DNA from: an uncultured Collinsella sp.
GTDB lineage: Bacteria > Actinomycetota > Coriobacteriia > Coriobacteriales > Coriobacteriaceae
NCBI GenBank assembly: GCA_900762325.1
Contig: CAAFGG010000052.1
Location: forward strand, 124,001-188,000
DNA: 64,000 nucleotides
Direction: 5' to 3'
Shown here: piece by piece, positions 1-7,658 of the stretch
Layout of the letters: each line of letters opens with the position of its first letter
Position numbering within the stretch: the stretch's first letter is position 1
Notes under the pieces: model-generated
Databases searched by the model: none
What the model was told of the DNA's origin: nothing
Seen by the model: the letters and a program-made list of their open reading frames with translations, nothing else
Program-made: the position numbers and the translations under genes

Positions 1-743
1 CGTACTCGGTCGTGCTGTTCGACGAGATCGAGAAGGCGCACCCCGATATCTTCAACATCTTGCTGCAGGTGCTGGAGGAGGGCCGCCTGACCGATAGCCA
101 GGGCAAGACAGTCGACTTCCGCAACACCGTGATCATCATGACGTCCAACGTGGGCGCTCGCGAGATTGCGCAGGATGCGAGCGTGGGCTTTGGTACCACC
201 GGCGAGCAGGGCCTCACGTCGAGTGAGATCCGCGGCCGCGCGATGGGCGAGCTCAAGCGCCTGTTCCGCCCCGAGCTGCTCAACCGCATCGACGACATCG
301 TGGTGTTCCAGAAGCTCTCGGGCGAGAATCTCACCAAGATCGCGCACCTGCTGGTGGACGACCTGCGTCAGCGTTTGATTGCCAACGGTATGAACATCAA
401 GCTCACCGATGCGGCGTACGACAAGATCGTGGCCGAGGGCACCGACCTCACCAACGGTGCGCGTCCGCTGCGTCGTGCCATCCAAAAGCTCATCGAGGAC
501 CCGCTGTCCGAGGAGCTTCTGGCCGGCGAGTGGGGCGAGGGCGATACCGTCCTGTGCGACGTGGCCGATGGCAAGTTTGTCTTTAGCCATGGCACGGGCG
601 AGATCCCGGCACCGCGTCCTGCCGGCGCGCTCGGCGGCGATACCGTCCCGGCGGCACCGCACACTGGCAACGCCGCGCCCGTGAGCGGCGGCGTGACCTC
701 GGGTCCCGGCGGCATGATGCAAGCCGGCTCTGACGCGCTGTAG
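1..743 (+). CDS. clpC: ClpC-type AAA+ unfoldase, C-terminal part (5' truncated)
   Basis: The window opens inside this gene; the reading frame runs from base 3, giving 246 residues. They cover the second AAA+ module of an Hsp100 unfoldase. A Walker B segment (VVLFDEIEKAH) lies at the start, followed by a sensor-1 stretch (IIMTSNVGA), the ELLNRIDDIVVF arm and sensor 2 (GARPLRRAIQ). In the ClpC family this module powers substrate unfolding and feeding into ClpP in the cytoplasm. The last ~50 residues are a Gly/Pro/Ala-rich tail of low complexity. ClpC is preferred to ClpB from the overall match of the D2 region, but the diagnostic N-terminal and middle domains lie outside the window. A hairpin follows the stop codon. 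Confidence 0.88.
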   Translation, partial: YSVVLFDEIEKAHPDIFNILLQVLEEGRLTDSQGKTVDFRNTVIIMTSNVGAREIAQDASVGFGTTGEQGLTSSEIRGRAMGELKRLFRPELLNRIDDIVVFQKLSGENLTKIAHLLVDDLRQRLIANGMNIKLTDAAYDKIVAEGTDLTNGARPLRRAIQKLIEDPLSEELLAGEWGEGDTVLCDVADGKFVFSHGTGEIPAPRPAGALGGDTVPAAPHTGNAAPVSGGVTSGPGGMMQAGSDAL

Positions 744-768
744 GGCGTGGCGACAATTTGATACGCGC

Positions 769-803
769 AATCGAGGCGCTCTGGCAAGGGCGCCTCGATT
801 TGT
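769..803 (+). terminator. Hairpin terminator after clpC
   Basis: An 11-bp perfect inverted repeat (aatcgaggcgc at 769-779, gcgcctcgatt at 790-800) with a 10-nt loop lies 26 bases after the clpC stop. The T tract is short, so termination may be weak. Confidence 0.6.
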
Positions 804-956
804 AGAGCTGCGAAGTTGTGACCGTTACGCTATGCGGTCCACCGTTAGCCGATGATGCGAGAGCGCTCGTCGTTTTCGACTGGTTTATGCACGCAAAGTC
901 TGGGAATATACAAGTCGCATGTCTTACTGTCTAACCAGTTGCGCCAAGGAGGCACC

Positions 957-2414
957 ATGGACTACAAGATTACCGGCTACGAGCCCGCCCAGCTGTTCCA
1001 TTTCTTTGAGGAGGTCAGTGCGATCCCCCGTGGGTCTGGCAACGAGAAGGGCATCAGCGATTTCCTGGTCGCGTTTGCCAAGGAGCGCGGTCTCGATGTG
1101 TATCAGGACGAGGTCTACAACGTCATCATTCGCAAGCCCGCATCTGCCGGTGCCGAGAATGCCCCGACCGTCATGCTGCAGGGCCACATCGATATGGTGT
1201 GCGACAAGTTGGGCTCCGTTGAGCACGACTTTATGACCGATGGTATCGACCTGGTCGTCAAGGACGGCGTCCTCACCGCCAACGGTACCACCCTGGGTGC
1301 CGACAACGGTATCGCCGTCGCTCTGATGCTCACTGTTCTCGATGACGATTCGATCGTTCACCCCGCCCTCGAGTGCGTATTTACCACCGACGAGGAGACT
1401 GGCCTGGTCGGCGCCGAGACGCTCGACAAGTCCCAGATTAGCGCCCGCACCATGATTAACCTTGACTCCGAGGAAGAGGGCGTTGCCACCGTCAGCTGCG
1501 CCGGCGGCGTCGTCGTTACCTACACCTGCCCGATCGTGCGCGAGCACAAGACCGGTAGCACCCTCACGCTCGACATCTCCGGCCTGTTAGGCGGTCACTC
1601 CGGCAGCGATATCCACCTGGAGCGCGGCAATGGCAACCTCATCATGGCCCGCATCATCGACCGCCTGATGGTTGCCGGCGAGCCCGCCATCGTCAGCTTT
1701 AACGGCGGCACCAAGGACAACGCCATCAACCGTGAGTGCAAGGCTGTTCTGGTCTACGCCGACCACGCTGCCGCCGAGGCCGCGGCCCAGATCGCAAAGG
1801 GCATCATCGCCGACGTCACTGCCGAGCTCGAGGTCTTCGACCCCGGCTTTACCTGCACTGTCGAGATTGCCGACGACGCCGAGGTCGAGGCCATGGACCA
1901 GAAGTCCGCGCTTGCCCTCATCCGCGCCCTGCGTCTTGCCCCTAACGGCGTGATTCGCCGCAACGTCGCCACCGACGGCTCCGTCGAGGTTTCCTCCAAC
2001 ATCGGTGTGGTTGCCACTTCTGACGACCAGGTCAAGATCATGCTGTCCCCGCGCTCCTCGATCACCTCGCTGCAGAACGAGTTCAAGGACCGCCTGCAGA
2101 CGCTTGCCGATGTCCTGGGCTTCGACGCCAAGTTTGAGTTCGAGTATCCCGGCTGGAGCTATGCCGAGCATTCGCCGGTCCGCGACGTCTTTGTCGAGAG
2201 CTATCGCGAGCTCTTTGGCTCCGAGCTGCGCATCGAGTCCATTCACGCCGGCCTTGAGTGCGGCCTGTTTGCCGAGGCCCTGCACGGCCTGGACGCCATC
2301 GCCGTGGGCCCGACGCTCTCCGATGTCCACACCCCGGACGAGAGCATGGAGCTCGCTTCTGCCGAGCGCTTCTACGAGCTGCTCATCGACGTCCTCAAGC
2401 GCCTCGCCGCGTAA
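957..2414 (+). CDS. pepD: Aminoacyl-histidine dipeptidase (peptidase M20C)
   Basis: A 485-residue cytosolic metallodipeptidase of the M20C (PepD, Xaa-His dipeptidase) family, which hydrolyses dipeptides such as carnosine-type substrates using two zinc ions. Family metal and catalytic motifs are visible: GHIDMVC (His77, Asp79), TLGADNGIA (Asp116 as bridging ligand), TTDEETG (Glu146/Glu147, general base and ligand) and INLDSEEEG (Asp170). The segment GLLGGHSGSD belongs to the lid/dimerisation domain. The ATG at 957 is chosen because an AAGGAGG Shine-Dalgarno sequence sits at 946-952; the frame is open 35 codons further upstream but without a ribosome-binding site. The length is normal for the family. 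The gene stands alone, between two hairpins. Confidence 0.93.
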   Translation: MDYKITGYEPAQLFHFFEEVSAIPRGSGNEKGISDFLVAFAKERGLDVYQDEVYNVIIRKPASAGAENAPTVMLQGHIDMVCDKLGSVEHDFMTDGIDLVVKDGVLTANGTTLGADNGIAVALMLTVLDDDSIVHPALECVFTTDEETGLVGAETLDKSQISARTMINLDSEEEGVATVSCAGGVVVTYTCPIVREHKTGSTLTLDISGLLGGHSGSDIHLERGNGNLIMARIIDRLMVAGEPAIVSFNGGTKDNAINRECKAVLVYADHAAAEAAAQIAKGIIADVTAELEVFDPGFTCTVEIADDAEVEAMDQKSALALIRALRLAPNGVIRRNVATDGSVEVSSNIGVVATSDDQVKIMLSPRSSITSLQNEFKDRLQTLADVLGFDAKFEFEYPGWSYAEHSPVRDVFVESYRELFGSELRIESIHAGLECGLFAEALHGLDAIAVGPTLSDVHTPDESMELASAERFYELLIDVLKRLAA

Positions 2415-2469
2415 AGGTCGCGCTAACAGCAGTCCGGGCTTCGTGCTGATGGATTGCAAATGACATTAC

Positions 2470-2518
2470 GAGAGGGGGCACCCGGTCTTTTGCGACGGGT
2501 GCCCCCTCTCTTTTGTTT
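2470..2518 (+). terminator. Strong intrinsic terminator after pepD
   Basis: A perfect 14-bp stem (gagagggggcaccc at 2470-2483 with gggtgccccctctc at 2497-2510) is followed by TTTTGTTT. It lies between the convergent pepD and hipA genes; only the + strand copy has a clear T tail. Confidence 0.9.
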
Positions 2519-2542
2519 GAAAAATGGGAAATCGCCTGGTAC

Positions 2543-3847
2543 CTAGTCCATTTCTGCCCTGATGAGGTCGAGGGTGCGCTGGCAGTTTTCGCGGACGGGG
2601 CCAAGCATGTGCTCGCGCAAGTCTGCCATGCCGGGCAGATCGGCGTATCCGTCCATGACCTCTTCCATGCAAATGGGAACTTCGTAGGCGAGGTCCATCA
2701 TGGTCGCAAAACAAAACTTCTCGGTCAGCCCGGCATCGGTGAGCGCCGCTTCCAGCGCGGGGTCGCCCATGCCGTGATAGCGGCGAATCGCGTTGGGTCC
2801 GATGCGCCCTACGCGGTTCTCTCCACCAACGCTCATGGCAAGGCGTGCTTTTCGCCGCATGCGTTCGTATGCCAAGCCCGACGCGACATCGTACATCCGG
2901 GCCATCATGGCCGTGCCGCTGTTTCCAAGGAGCAGGGAATAGTTCTTCGCATGCGCGTCCGGTGCGCCGATGATGGCGTTAAAGAAAAGTATCTGCGTAA
3001 ACAGATACAGGTTAAGTTGATGGTGGCTCGTATTGACGAGGAGTTCCTGAATATCACGTGCGGTCGGGCCGCCATCTGCCGTGTACTTTTGGGCGGGCAT
3101 CACTCCAAGGGCCTGACAGAGATCTTCTTGGTGTAGACGCATGATTGTTCCGTCTTTGACTTTCACACGGTCATAGCGCTCAACAATGAGAGCGGGCTCG
3201 TCCTCAAATAAGCGATATTCAACGTTCGCCGTTGCGATACCCGCGCGCTGGGCGCTTTTCATGCAGACAAACTCATTGAGAGCCTCGAGTTTAAATCCGA
3301 TAACGCCATTTTTGAAAATATGCGTCGTGGGCGAGGAGCCCATGCATTCGCACCAGCGGCCGTTTATGAACGCGAGCGCGAATTTGCCCTGGTTGCCTCC
3401 AAGCGACCAACTTTCATCTAGACCCATCCACGATGCATCGCGGTCATCTCTGATCGACTTGAGACGGAGAGCAATTTCGTGGTCGTCTATAGGGCGGTAT
3501 TCGCCAGCGCGATGCAGGACGGCATCGGCATCTTCTTCGGCACAAAACTGCACTCCGCCCGGACAGTCGAGTCCGATATGGCTGAGCAACGCAACGGGAT
3601 TGTTGAGCCTAACGTCGAATTCGGCGGCAATCGCTTTTCGCTGGTCCTCGCTGTCGGGTAGAAGGCCAAACAGGTACGGATTCATGACCTGTTGTCCGTA
3701 TGTGCGATTCGATACGGGTATGTTGGTCGATAGGGCAGGCCCGTCATAGTCATGATCGTAGGTAAAGCTGATAAGACCGTTCTCATCTTGCGTGAGCGTT
3801 CCCGCAGTTACGCCGCAAATAATGGTCCGAAGTGATGTTCTGGCCAT
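2543..3847 (-). CDS. hipA: HipA-family serine/threonine kinase toxin
   Basis: A 434-residue protein with full HipA architecture: an N-terminal subdomain (about 1-100), a glycine-rich nucleotide loop (SLGGNQGKFAL, ~148-158), a catalytic loop with Asp297 in PDAHAKN, and a metal-binding Asp320 in MYDVASG. HipA kinases phosphorylate a translation component (glutamyl-tRNA synthetase in E. coli), causing growth arrest; the target here is not known. The ATG lies 4 bases after the stop of the upstream hipB-like gene, so the two are translationally linked as in classical hipBA operons. All kinase residues I can check are present, so the toxin looks intact. Its 3' end converges on pepD. Confidence 0.9.
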   Translation of the reverse strand: MARTSLRTIICGVTAGTLTQDENGLISFTYDHDYDGPALSTNIPVSNRTYGQQVMNPYLFGLLPDSEDQRKAIAAEFDVRLNNPVALLSHIGLDCPGGVQFCAEEDADAVLHRAGEYRPIDDHEIALRLKSIRDDRDASWMGLDESWSLGGNQGKFALAFINGRWCECMGSSPTTHIFKNGVIGFKLEALNEFVCMKSAQRAGIATANVEYRLFEDEPALIVERYDRVKVKDGTIMRLHQEDLCQALGVMPAQKYTADGGPTARDIQELLVNTSHHQLNLYLFTQILFFNAIIGAPDAHAKNYSLLLGNSGTAMMARMYDVASGLAYERMRRKARLAMSVGGENRVGRIGPNAIRRYHGMGDPALEAALTDAGLTEKFCFATMMDLAYEVPICMEEVMDGYADLPGMADLREHMLGPVRENCQRTLDLIRAEMD

Positions 3848-3850
3848 TGG

Positions 3851-4321
3851 CTATTTCCCTTCGGGCTTGGTTTGGTTAGATACGTTTGCGGCAATCGAGA
3901 CTCCGAGATTGGACATGGCGAAATCGGCGAAGACCTCGTCGTAGAGTGCGGATGTAAAGGGGGCATCTGCAAGAGCCGGAATGGGGGTACTACGACGGTT
4001 GCGATGGTGAAAACGTTGAGCGTGATGGCACCTGGGGGTGCTGCGAGGCAGCGGATTGGCATGCGGGGCGTCGACTGGTCGCTCGTTTTTCGCTTCGCCG
4101 ATATCCCCTTGAGCGGCGAGTGCCAGTCCAAGAGCATTGAAAATCGTCAGCAGCTTGTCGAGTCGAATGCCGGTGGCGTCTCCTAGCTCGAGCGATGCGA
4201 GCAGGCGCTCCGAAACACCGGCTTTTTTAGCGAGGGTTGCACGGGTGAGACCCTGAGCCTCGCGTGCCTGGCGCACGTAGATGCCAGCTTGGCGCGGTGT
4301 GGTGATGGGAAGGGTGTCCAC
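3851..4321 (-). CDS. hipB: HipB-like XRE-family antitoxin and repressor
   Basis: A 156-residue protein. Residues ~8-65 form an XRE/Cro helix-turn-helix (VRQAREAQGLTRATLAKKAG, then VSERLLASLELGDATGIRL). HipB proteins bind DNA and HipA, repressing the operon and neutralising the kinase. The protein is longer than the usual ~75-100-residue HipB because of a ~75-residue tail rich in Pro, His and Arg, of unknown role. The start is GTG at 4321 with an AGGAG ribosome-binding site 7 bases upstream. Directly upstream lie three evenly spaced TGCA-N6-TGCA sites, a likely operator for this protein. Function is inferred from the domain and from the hipA neighbour. Confidence 0.85.
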   Translation of the reverse strand: MDTLPITTPRQAGIYVRQAREAQGLTRATLAKKAGVSERLLASLELGDATGIRLDKLLTIFNALGLALAAQGDIGEAKNERPVDAPHANPLPRSTPRCHHAQRFHHRNRRSTPIPALADAPFTSALYDEVFADFAMSNLGVSIAANVSNQTKPEGK

Positions 4322-4336
4322 GGCAATCTCCTAACG

Positions 4337-4404
4337 TGCAGACTTTTGCATATTAGTATGACATGCAAAAGTCTGCACGAAAAGGCCTCATGCAAAACTC
4401 TGCA
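4337..4404. promoter_or_regulatory. Three-site operator array of hipBA
   Basis: Three 14-bp sites of the form TGCA-N6-TGCA lie at 4337-4350, 4364-4377 and 4391-4404, each exactly 27 bp from the next. The first two are inverted copies, so 4335-4351 and 4363-4379 form a perfect 17-bp inverted repeat with an 11-bp spacer. The array covers the expected hipB promoter just upstream of the GTG start at 4321, a classical place for autorepression. Confidence 0.75.
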
Positions 4405-4449
4405 TAAGGTCTTGTGCTGGCGTTGAGTTTTGAGCGATTGTGCTTGGCG

Positions 4450-5028
4450 TTACAGCGCCAAAATCCCCAGATGCTCAAGCAAGATCTTAAGCCCGATGAG
4501 GATGAGCACGACGCCACCCACGATGGTGGCGGGTTTTTCGTAGCGCGCGCCAAAGGTGTGGCCGATCGCTACGCCGGCGACGGAGAAGATAAACGTTGTG
4601 ACGCCGATAAGCGATACGGCGGGAACGATGTCAACCGAGAGCGCCGCAAACGAGATGCCTACGGCTAGGGCGTCGATTGAGGTGGCGATGGCGAGGATCA
4701 GGTATTCTGCCAGGTCAATCTTTTCGGCATCCTTGCCGTCGCCCCCATCCTCGTCTTCGGTAAAGGCTTCCCACAGCATTTTGCCGCCGATAAAGGCCAA
4801 AAGGATAAAGGCGATCCAATGGTCGATGGGTCCGATGATGCCCATGAATTGACTGCCGAGCGCCCATCCGATTACGGGCATGCCGGCCTGAAAGCCGCCA
4901 AAGAACAGGCCGAGCACTACGGCGACTTTAAGGTTGATCCTCTTCATGCCAAGGCCCTTGCAGATGGAAACGGCAAAGGCGTCCATCGAAAGGCCAACGG
5001 CGAGCAACACGAGCTCTGCGAGTCCCAT
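4450..5028 (-). CDS. mntP: Manganese efflux pump MntP
   Basis: A 192-residue inner-membrane protein of the MntP family (former DUF204), which exports Mn2+ and protects against manganese excess. The two internally repeated halves each carry the diagnostic Asp motif in a membrane helix: SMDAFAVSI near residue 14 and SIDALAVGI near 130. A charged cytoplasmic loop (DEDGGDGKDAEK) separates them. The ATG at 5028 is preceded by GGAG; the open frame extends 51 codons further but that part is the riboswitch leader, not protein. The family assignment is supported independently by the yybP-ykoY riboswitch directly upstream, a typical manganese-responsive regulator of mntP genes. Confidence 0.94.
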   Translation of the reverse strand: MGLAELVLLAVGLSMDAFAVSICKGLGMKRINLKVAVVLGLFFGGFQAGMPVIGWALGSQFMGIIGPIDHWIAFILLAFIGGKMLWEAFTEDEDGGDGKDAEKIDLAEYLILAIATSIDALAVGISFAALSVDIVPAVSLIGVTTFIFSVAGVAIGHTFGARYEKPATIVGGVVLILIGLKILLEHLGILAL

Positions 5029-5375
5029 AGTCTGGCTCCCTCTCTGCGGGCGGGCCCGCGTGTACCTCTTGGGGGAGTAACAAAAAAGACCCGTGGCGTA
5101 CGCGTTGCGCGCACAGCCACGAGTCTCGTTCATTAAGGCAAGCCAGGCCGCATCGGCCAGTGTGTTGACTTGCCGCGCCACCGGAGGCGAACCCGATCAC
5201 GCGACTACTCCCTCATTTATGCGAATCCCGATGCTACCACATAAGCAGCTCATTTGGATTGGGGCTCTCAGCTGTGTTCGCTCATTCTGTAAGCATCGGA
5301 TTTTGCGGGCGTCACAGGGGCAAACCGTGAGAAACTTATTGACGTTTATGGAGCGTATACGATGGGAGCGATGCC
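5029..5375. other. Intergenic region between mntP and disA (347 nt)
   Basis: Holds the mntP riboswitch on the minus strand (5082-5216). The remaining ~160 bases up to disA contain no gene, and I could not define a convincing disA promoter in them. Confidence 0.8.
5082..5216 (-). promoter_or_regulatory. yybP-ykoY manganese riboswitch with terminator
   Basis: Read on the minus strand, the leader contains GAGGGAGTAG (complement of 5205-5214), AAGTCAACACACTGGC in the middle and AATGAACGAGACTC near the 3' side, matching the conserved parts of the yybP-ykoY class. The 3' part forms a hairpin (GACTCGTGGC with GCCACGGGTC, complement of 5088-5125) followed by TTTTTT, i.e. an intrinsic terminator that Mn2+ binding would disfavour. 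It ends ~50 bases before the mntP ATG. Confidence 0.87.
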
Positions 5376-6443
5376 TTGGATAAGAACGAGCTGCAAAAAC
5401 GTATGGAACAGGCTATTCGCCTGACTGCCCCCGGCCAGCCGATCCGCACCGCCCTCGACATGATCATTGCCGGTCACCTTGGCGCCCTTATCTGCGTCGG
5501 CGACACCGAAAACGTGCTCGCCGCCGGTAACGACGGCTTCCCGCTCAACATTTCGTTTACCTCGAACCGCCTGTTCGAGCTTTCCAAGATGGACGGCGCC
5601 ATCGTTATCGATGGCGACCTCACCCAGATCCTGCGCGCCAACTTCCACCTCAATCCCGATCCCTCGCTCGCCACGAGTGAGACGGGCATGCGTCACCGTA
5701 CTGCCGCTCGCATGTCGGTGCTCACCGATGCCATCGTGATCTCGGTTTCGGCTCGTCGTGCCGTCGTCAACGTGTACGTTCACGGCAAGAGCTACGAGAT
5801 CCAGCCCGTCACCACCATCATGAGCTCGGTCAACCAGCTCGTCGCCACGCTCCAGACTACCCGTCAGTCGCTCGATCGCTCCCTGCTGCGCCTGACGGCC
5901 CTTGAGCTCGACGACTACGTCACGCTCGCCGACATCACCGGCATCTTCTCGAGTTTCGAGATCATGCAACAGGCAAAGACCGAGCTTAAGGATTGCATCG
6001 TCAAGCTGGGTAACCAGGGCAAGCTCGTGCAGATGCAGCTCGAGCAGCTCGCGGGCTCCAGCATGGATACCGAATACGACTTGATGATCCGCGACTACGC
6101 AAGCGATTCCTCTGAGGCCAACGCCGAGAAGATTCGCGCTGAGCTTGCCCGTATGACGCCTAAGGACCTGTCCGACCCGCAGCACGTGGCGGCAGTTCTG
6201 GGCTATGACGACTTGGACGAGGACTCCGTCATGACGCCGCTGGGCCTGCGCACGCTTTCGCGCGTGTCCGTCGTGCGCGACGGCGTGGCCGAGAAGATCG
6301 TCGACGAGTACGGCTCGCTGCAGGAGCTCATGGATGACATCAGCGAGGATCCGGAGCGCTTGGGCGACTTTGGCGTCAACAACCCTGCCATTCTTGCGGA
6401 CTCGCTGTACCGCATGAAGGGCACCAAACAGGGGAACGCATAA
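5376..6443 (+). CDS. disA: Diadenylate cyclase DisA
   Basis: A 355-residue DNA-integrity scanning protein that makes c-di-AMP from two ATP. The N-terminal DAC domain shows the catalytic DGA (73-75) and RHR (106-108) motifs; a helical linker follows, and the C-terminal ~60 residues resemble the DNA-binding helix-hairpin-helix part of DisA (SRVSVVRDGVAEKIVDEYGS). The length matches the family. The TTG at 5376 is chosen because GGGAG sits 7 bases upstream; an internal ATG at codon 10 is possible but has no comparable site. The stop overlaps the ispD start by one base, so disA heads the disA-ispD-ispF-cysS run. The usual radA partner is absent here. Confidence 0.93.
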   Translation: MDKNELQKRMEQAIRLTAPGQPIRTALDMIIAGHLGALICVGDTENVLAAGNDGFPLNISFTSNRLFELSKMDGAIVIDGDLTQILRANFHLNPDPSLATSETGMRHRTAARMSVLTDAIVISVSARRAVVNVYVHGKSYEIQPVTTIMSSVNQLVATLQTTRQSLDRSLLRLTALELDDYVTLADITGIFSSFEIMQQAKTELKDCIVKLGNQGKLVQMQLEQLAGSSMDTEYDLMIRDYASDSSEANAEKIRAELARMTPKDLSDPQHVAAVLGYDDLDEDSVMTPLGLRTLSRVSVVRDGVAEKIVDEYGSLQELMDDISEDPERLGDFGVNNPAILADSLYRMKGTKQGNA

Positions 6444-7171
6444 TGGCGCCCGTATGCGCCGTGGTCGTTGCCGGCGGCAGCGGCCAGCGCTTTGGAAATC
6501 CCGGCGGCAAGCAGCTCGTTAACGTGGCGGGCCGTCCGCTCATGAGCTGGTCCATCCGCGCGTTCGATCGTAGCGACAAGGTCGGCCATATCGTCGTGGT
6601 TTGCCCTGCCGAGCGCCGTGCCGAGATGCGCCGCTTGGCTATCGACCCGTTTGACTATGACACGCCCATCAGCTTTGCCGATGCCGGCGATACTCGTCAG
6701 GATTCCACCCGCGCCGGCGTGCACGCGGTGCCGGCGGGTTTCGAATATGTCGCTATCCACGACGGCGCCCGTCCGCTCATTACGACCGAGGCCATCGACC
6801 ACGCTATCGACGTGCTCGTGAGCGACCGCTCGCTCGACGGTGTCGTGTGCGGCCAGCCCGCGATCGACACGCTCAAGATCGTCGATGGCGACAATATCGT
6901 CGAGACGCCGCCGCGTGAGCTCTACTGGGCAGCGCAGACGCCGCAGATCTTTAGCGTCGATGCTATGAAGCGCGCTCATGCTGCAGCCATTGCCGAGGGC
7001 TTTATCGGCACCGATGATTCGTCGCTGGTCGAGCGCATGGGTGGGCGCGTCCGCTGCGTCCAGAGCCCGCGCGATAACCTTAAGGTGACGGTGCCCGAGG
7101 ACCTGCGTCCCGTAACCGCGATTCTGCTTGGCCGCATGGCCGAGGGAGAGGACCTTCCCCATGTTCAGTAA
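6443..7171 (+). CDS. ispD: 2-C-methyl-D-erythritol 4-phosphate cytidylyltransferase
   Basis: A 242-residue enzyme of the non-mevalonate (MEP) isoprenoid pathway, forming CDP-ME from MEP and CTP in the cytoplasm. The N-terminal nucleotide-binding signature AGGSGQRFG and the HDGARP motif of the IspD family are both present. The ATG at 6443 shares one base with the disA stop (TAATG), a sign of translational coupling. The end overlaps the ispF start by 11 bases. The IspD-IspF pair supplies two steps of the same pathway. Confidence 0.95.
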   Translation: MAPVCAVVVAGGSGQRFGNPGGKQLVNVAGRPLMSWSIRAFDRSDKVGHIVVVCPAERRAEMRRLAIDPFDYDTPISFADAGDTRQDSTRAGVHAVPAGFEYVAIHDGARPLITTEAIDHAIDVLVSDRSLDGVVCGQPAIDTLKIVDGDNIVETPPRELYWAAQTPQIFSVDAMKRAHAAAIAEGFIGTDDSSLVERMGGRVRCVQSPRDNLKVTVPEDLRPVTAILLGRMAEGEDLPHVQ

Positions 7172-7655
7172 CCTGCGCATTGGCCATGGCTACGACGTCC
7201 ACCGTCTGGTGGAGGGGCGTCGATGTATCATCGGCGGTGTCGACATTCCCTACGAGCGCGGCCTGCTGGGCCACTCGGATGCCGATGTGCTCGCGCACGC
7301 CTTGGCCGACGCCATTCTGGGCGCCTGCCGCGGGGGAGACATCGGCAAGCTATTCCCCGATACCGACCCCGCCTATGAGGGTGCTGATTCGATGGTGCTG
7401 CTCGCTCGCGTGATGGGCTATGCGCGCGAGCTGGGCTTCGAGTTTGTCGATGCCGATTGCACCATTGCCTGTCAACAACCCAAGATCACCCCGCACCGCG
7501 ATGCCATGCGCGCCAACCTTGCCCATGCCCTGGGCGTTGACGTCGAAAACGTGGGCGTCGCCGCCACTACGACCGAAAAGCTCGGTTGGGAAGGCCAGGG
7601 CGAGGGAATCGGCGCCTGGGCCGTCTGCCTGCTACAGAAAACCGTTAAGGAGTAA
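7161..7655 (+). CDS. ispF: 2-C-methyl-D-erythritol 2,4-cyclodiphosphate synthase
   Basis: A 164-residue enzyme that cyclises CDP-ME 2-phosphate in the MEP pathway. The metal ligands of the family are visible as Asp12 and His14 (GYDVHRL) and His46 (VLAHALAD), and the CDP-binding segment ATTTEKLGWEGQGEGI is at the C-terminal end. The ATG at 7161 is chosen because it starts the conserved GHGYDVH region and GAGGGAGAGG lies upstream inside ispD; the frame stays open 11 codons earlier without a site. It overlaps ispD by 11 bases and is followed 4 bases later by cysS. Confidence 0.95.
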   Translation: MFSNLRIGHGYDVHRLVEGRRCIIGGVDIPYERGLLGHSDADVLAHALADAILGACRGGDIGKLFPDTDPAYEGADSMVLLARVMGYARELGFEFVDADCTIACQQPKITPHRDAMRANLAHALGVDVENVGVAATTTEKLGWEGQGEGIGAWAVCLLQKTVKE

Positions 7656-7658
7656 CGA

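Noticed and set aside
852..956. Longer N-terminus for the dipeptidase
   Set aside because: No ribosome-binding site at 852 and the extra 35 residues do not resemble the family; AAGGAGG fits the ATG at 957.
5029..5181. N-terminal extension of MntP
   Set aside because: This stretch is the riboswitch and its terminator.
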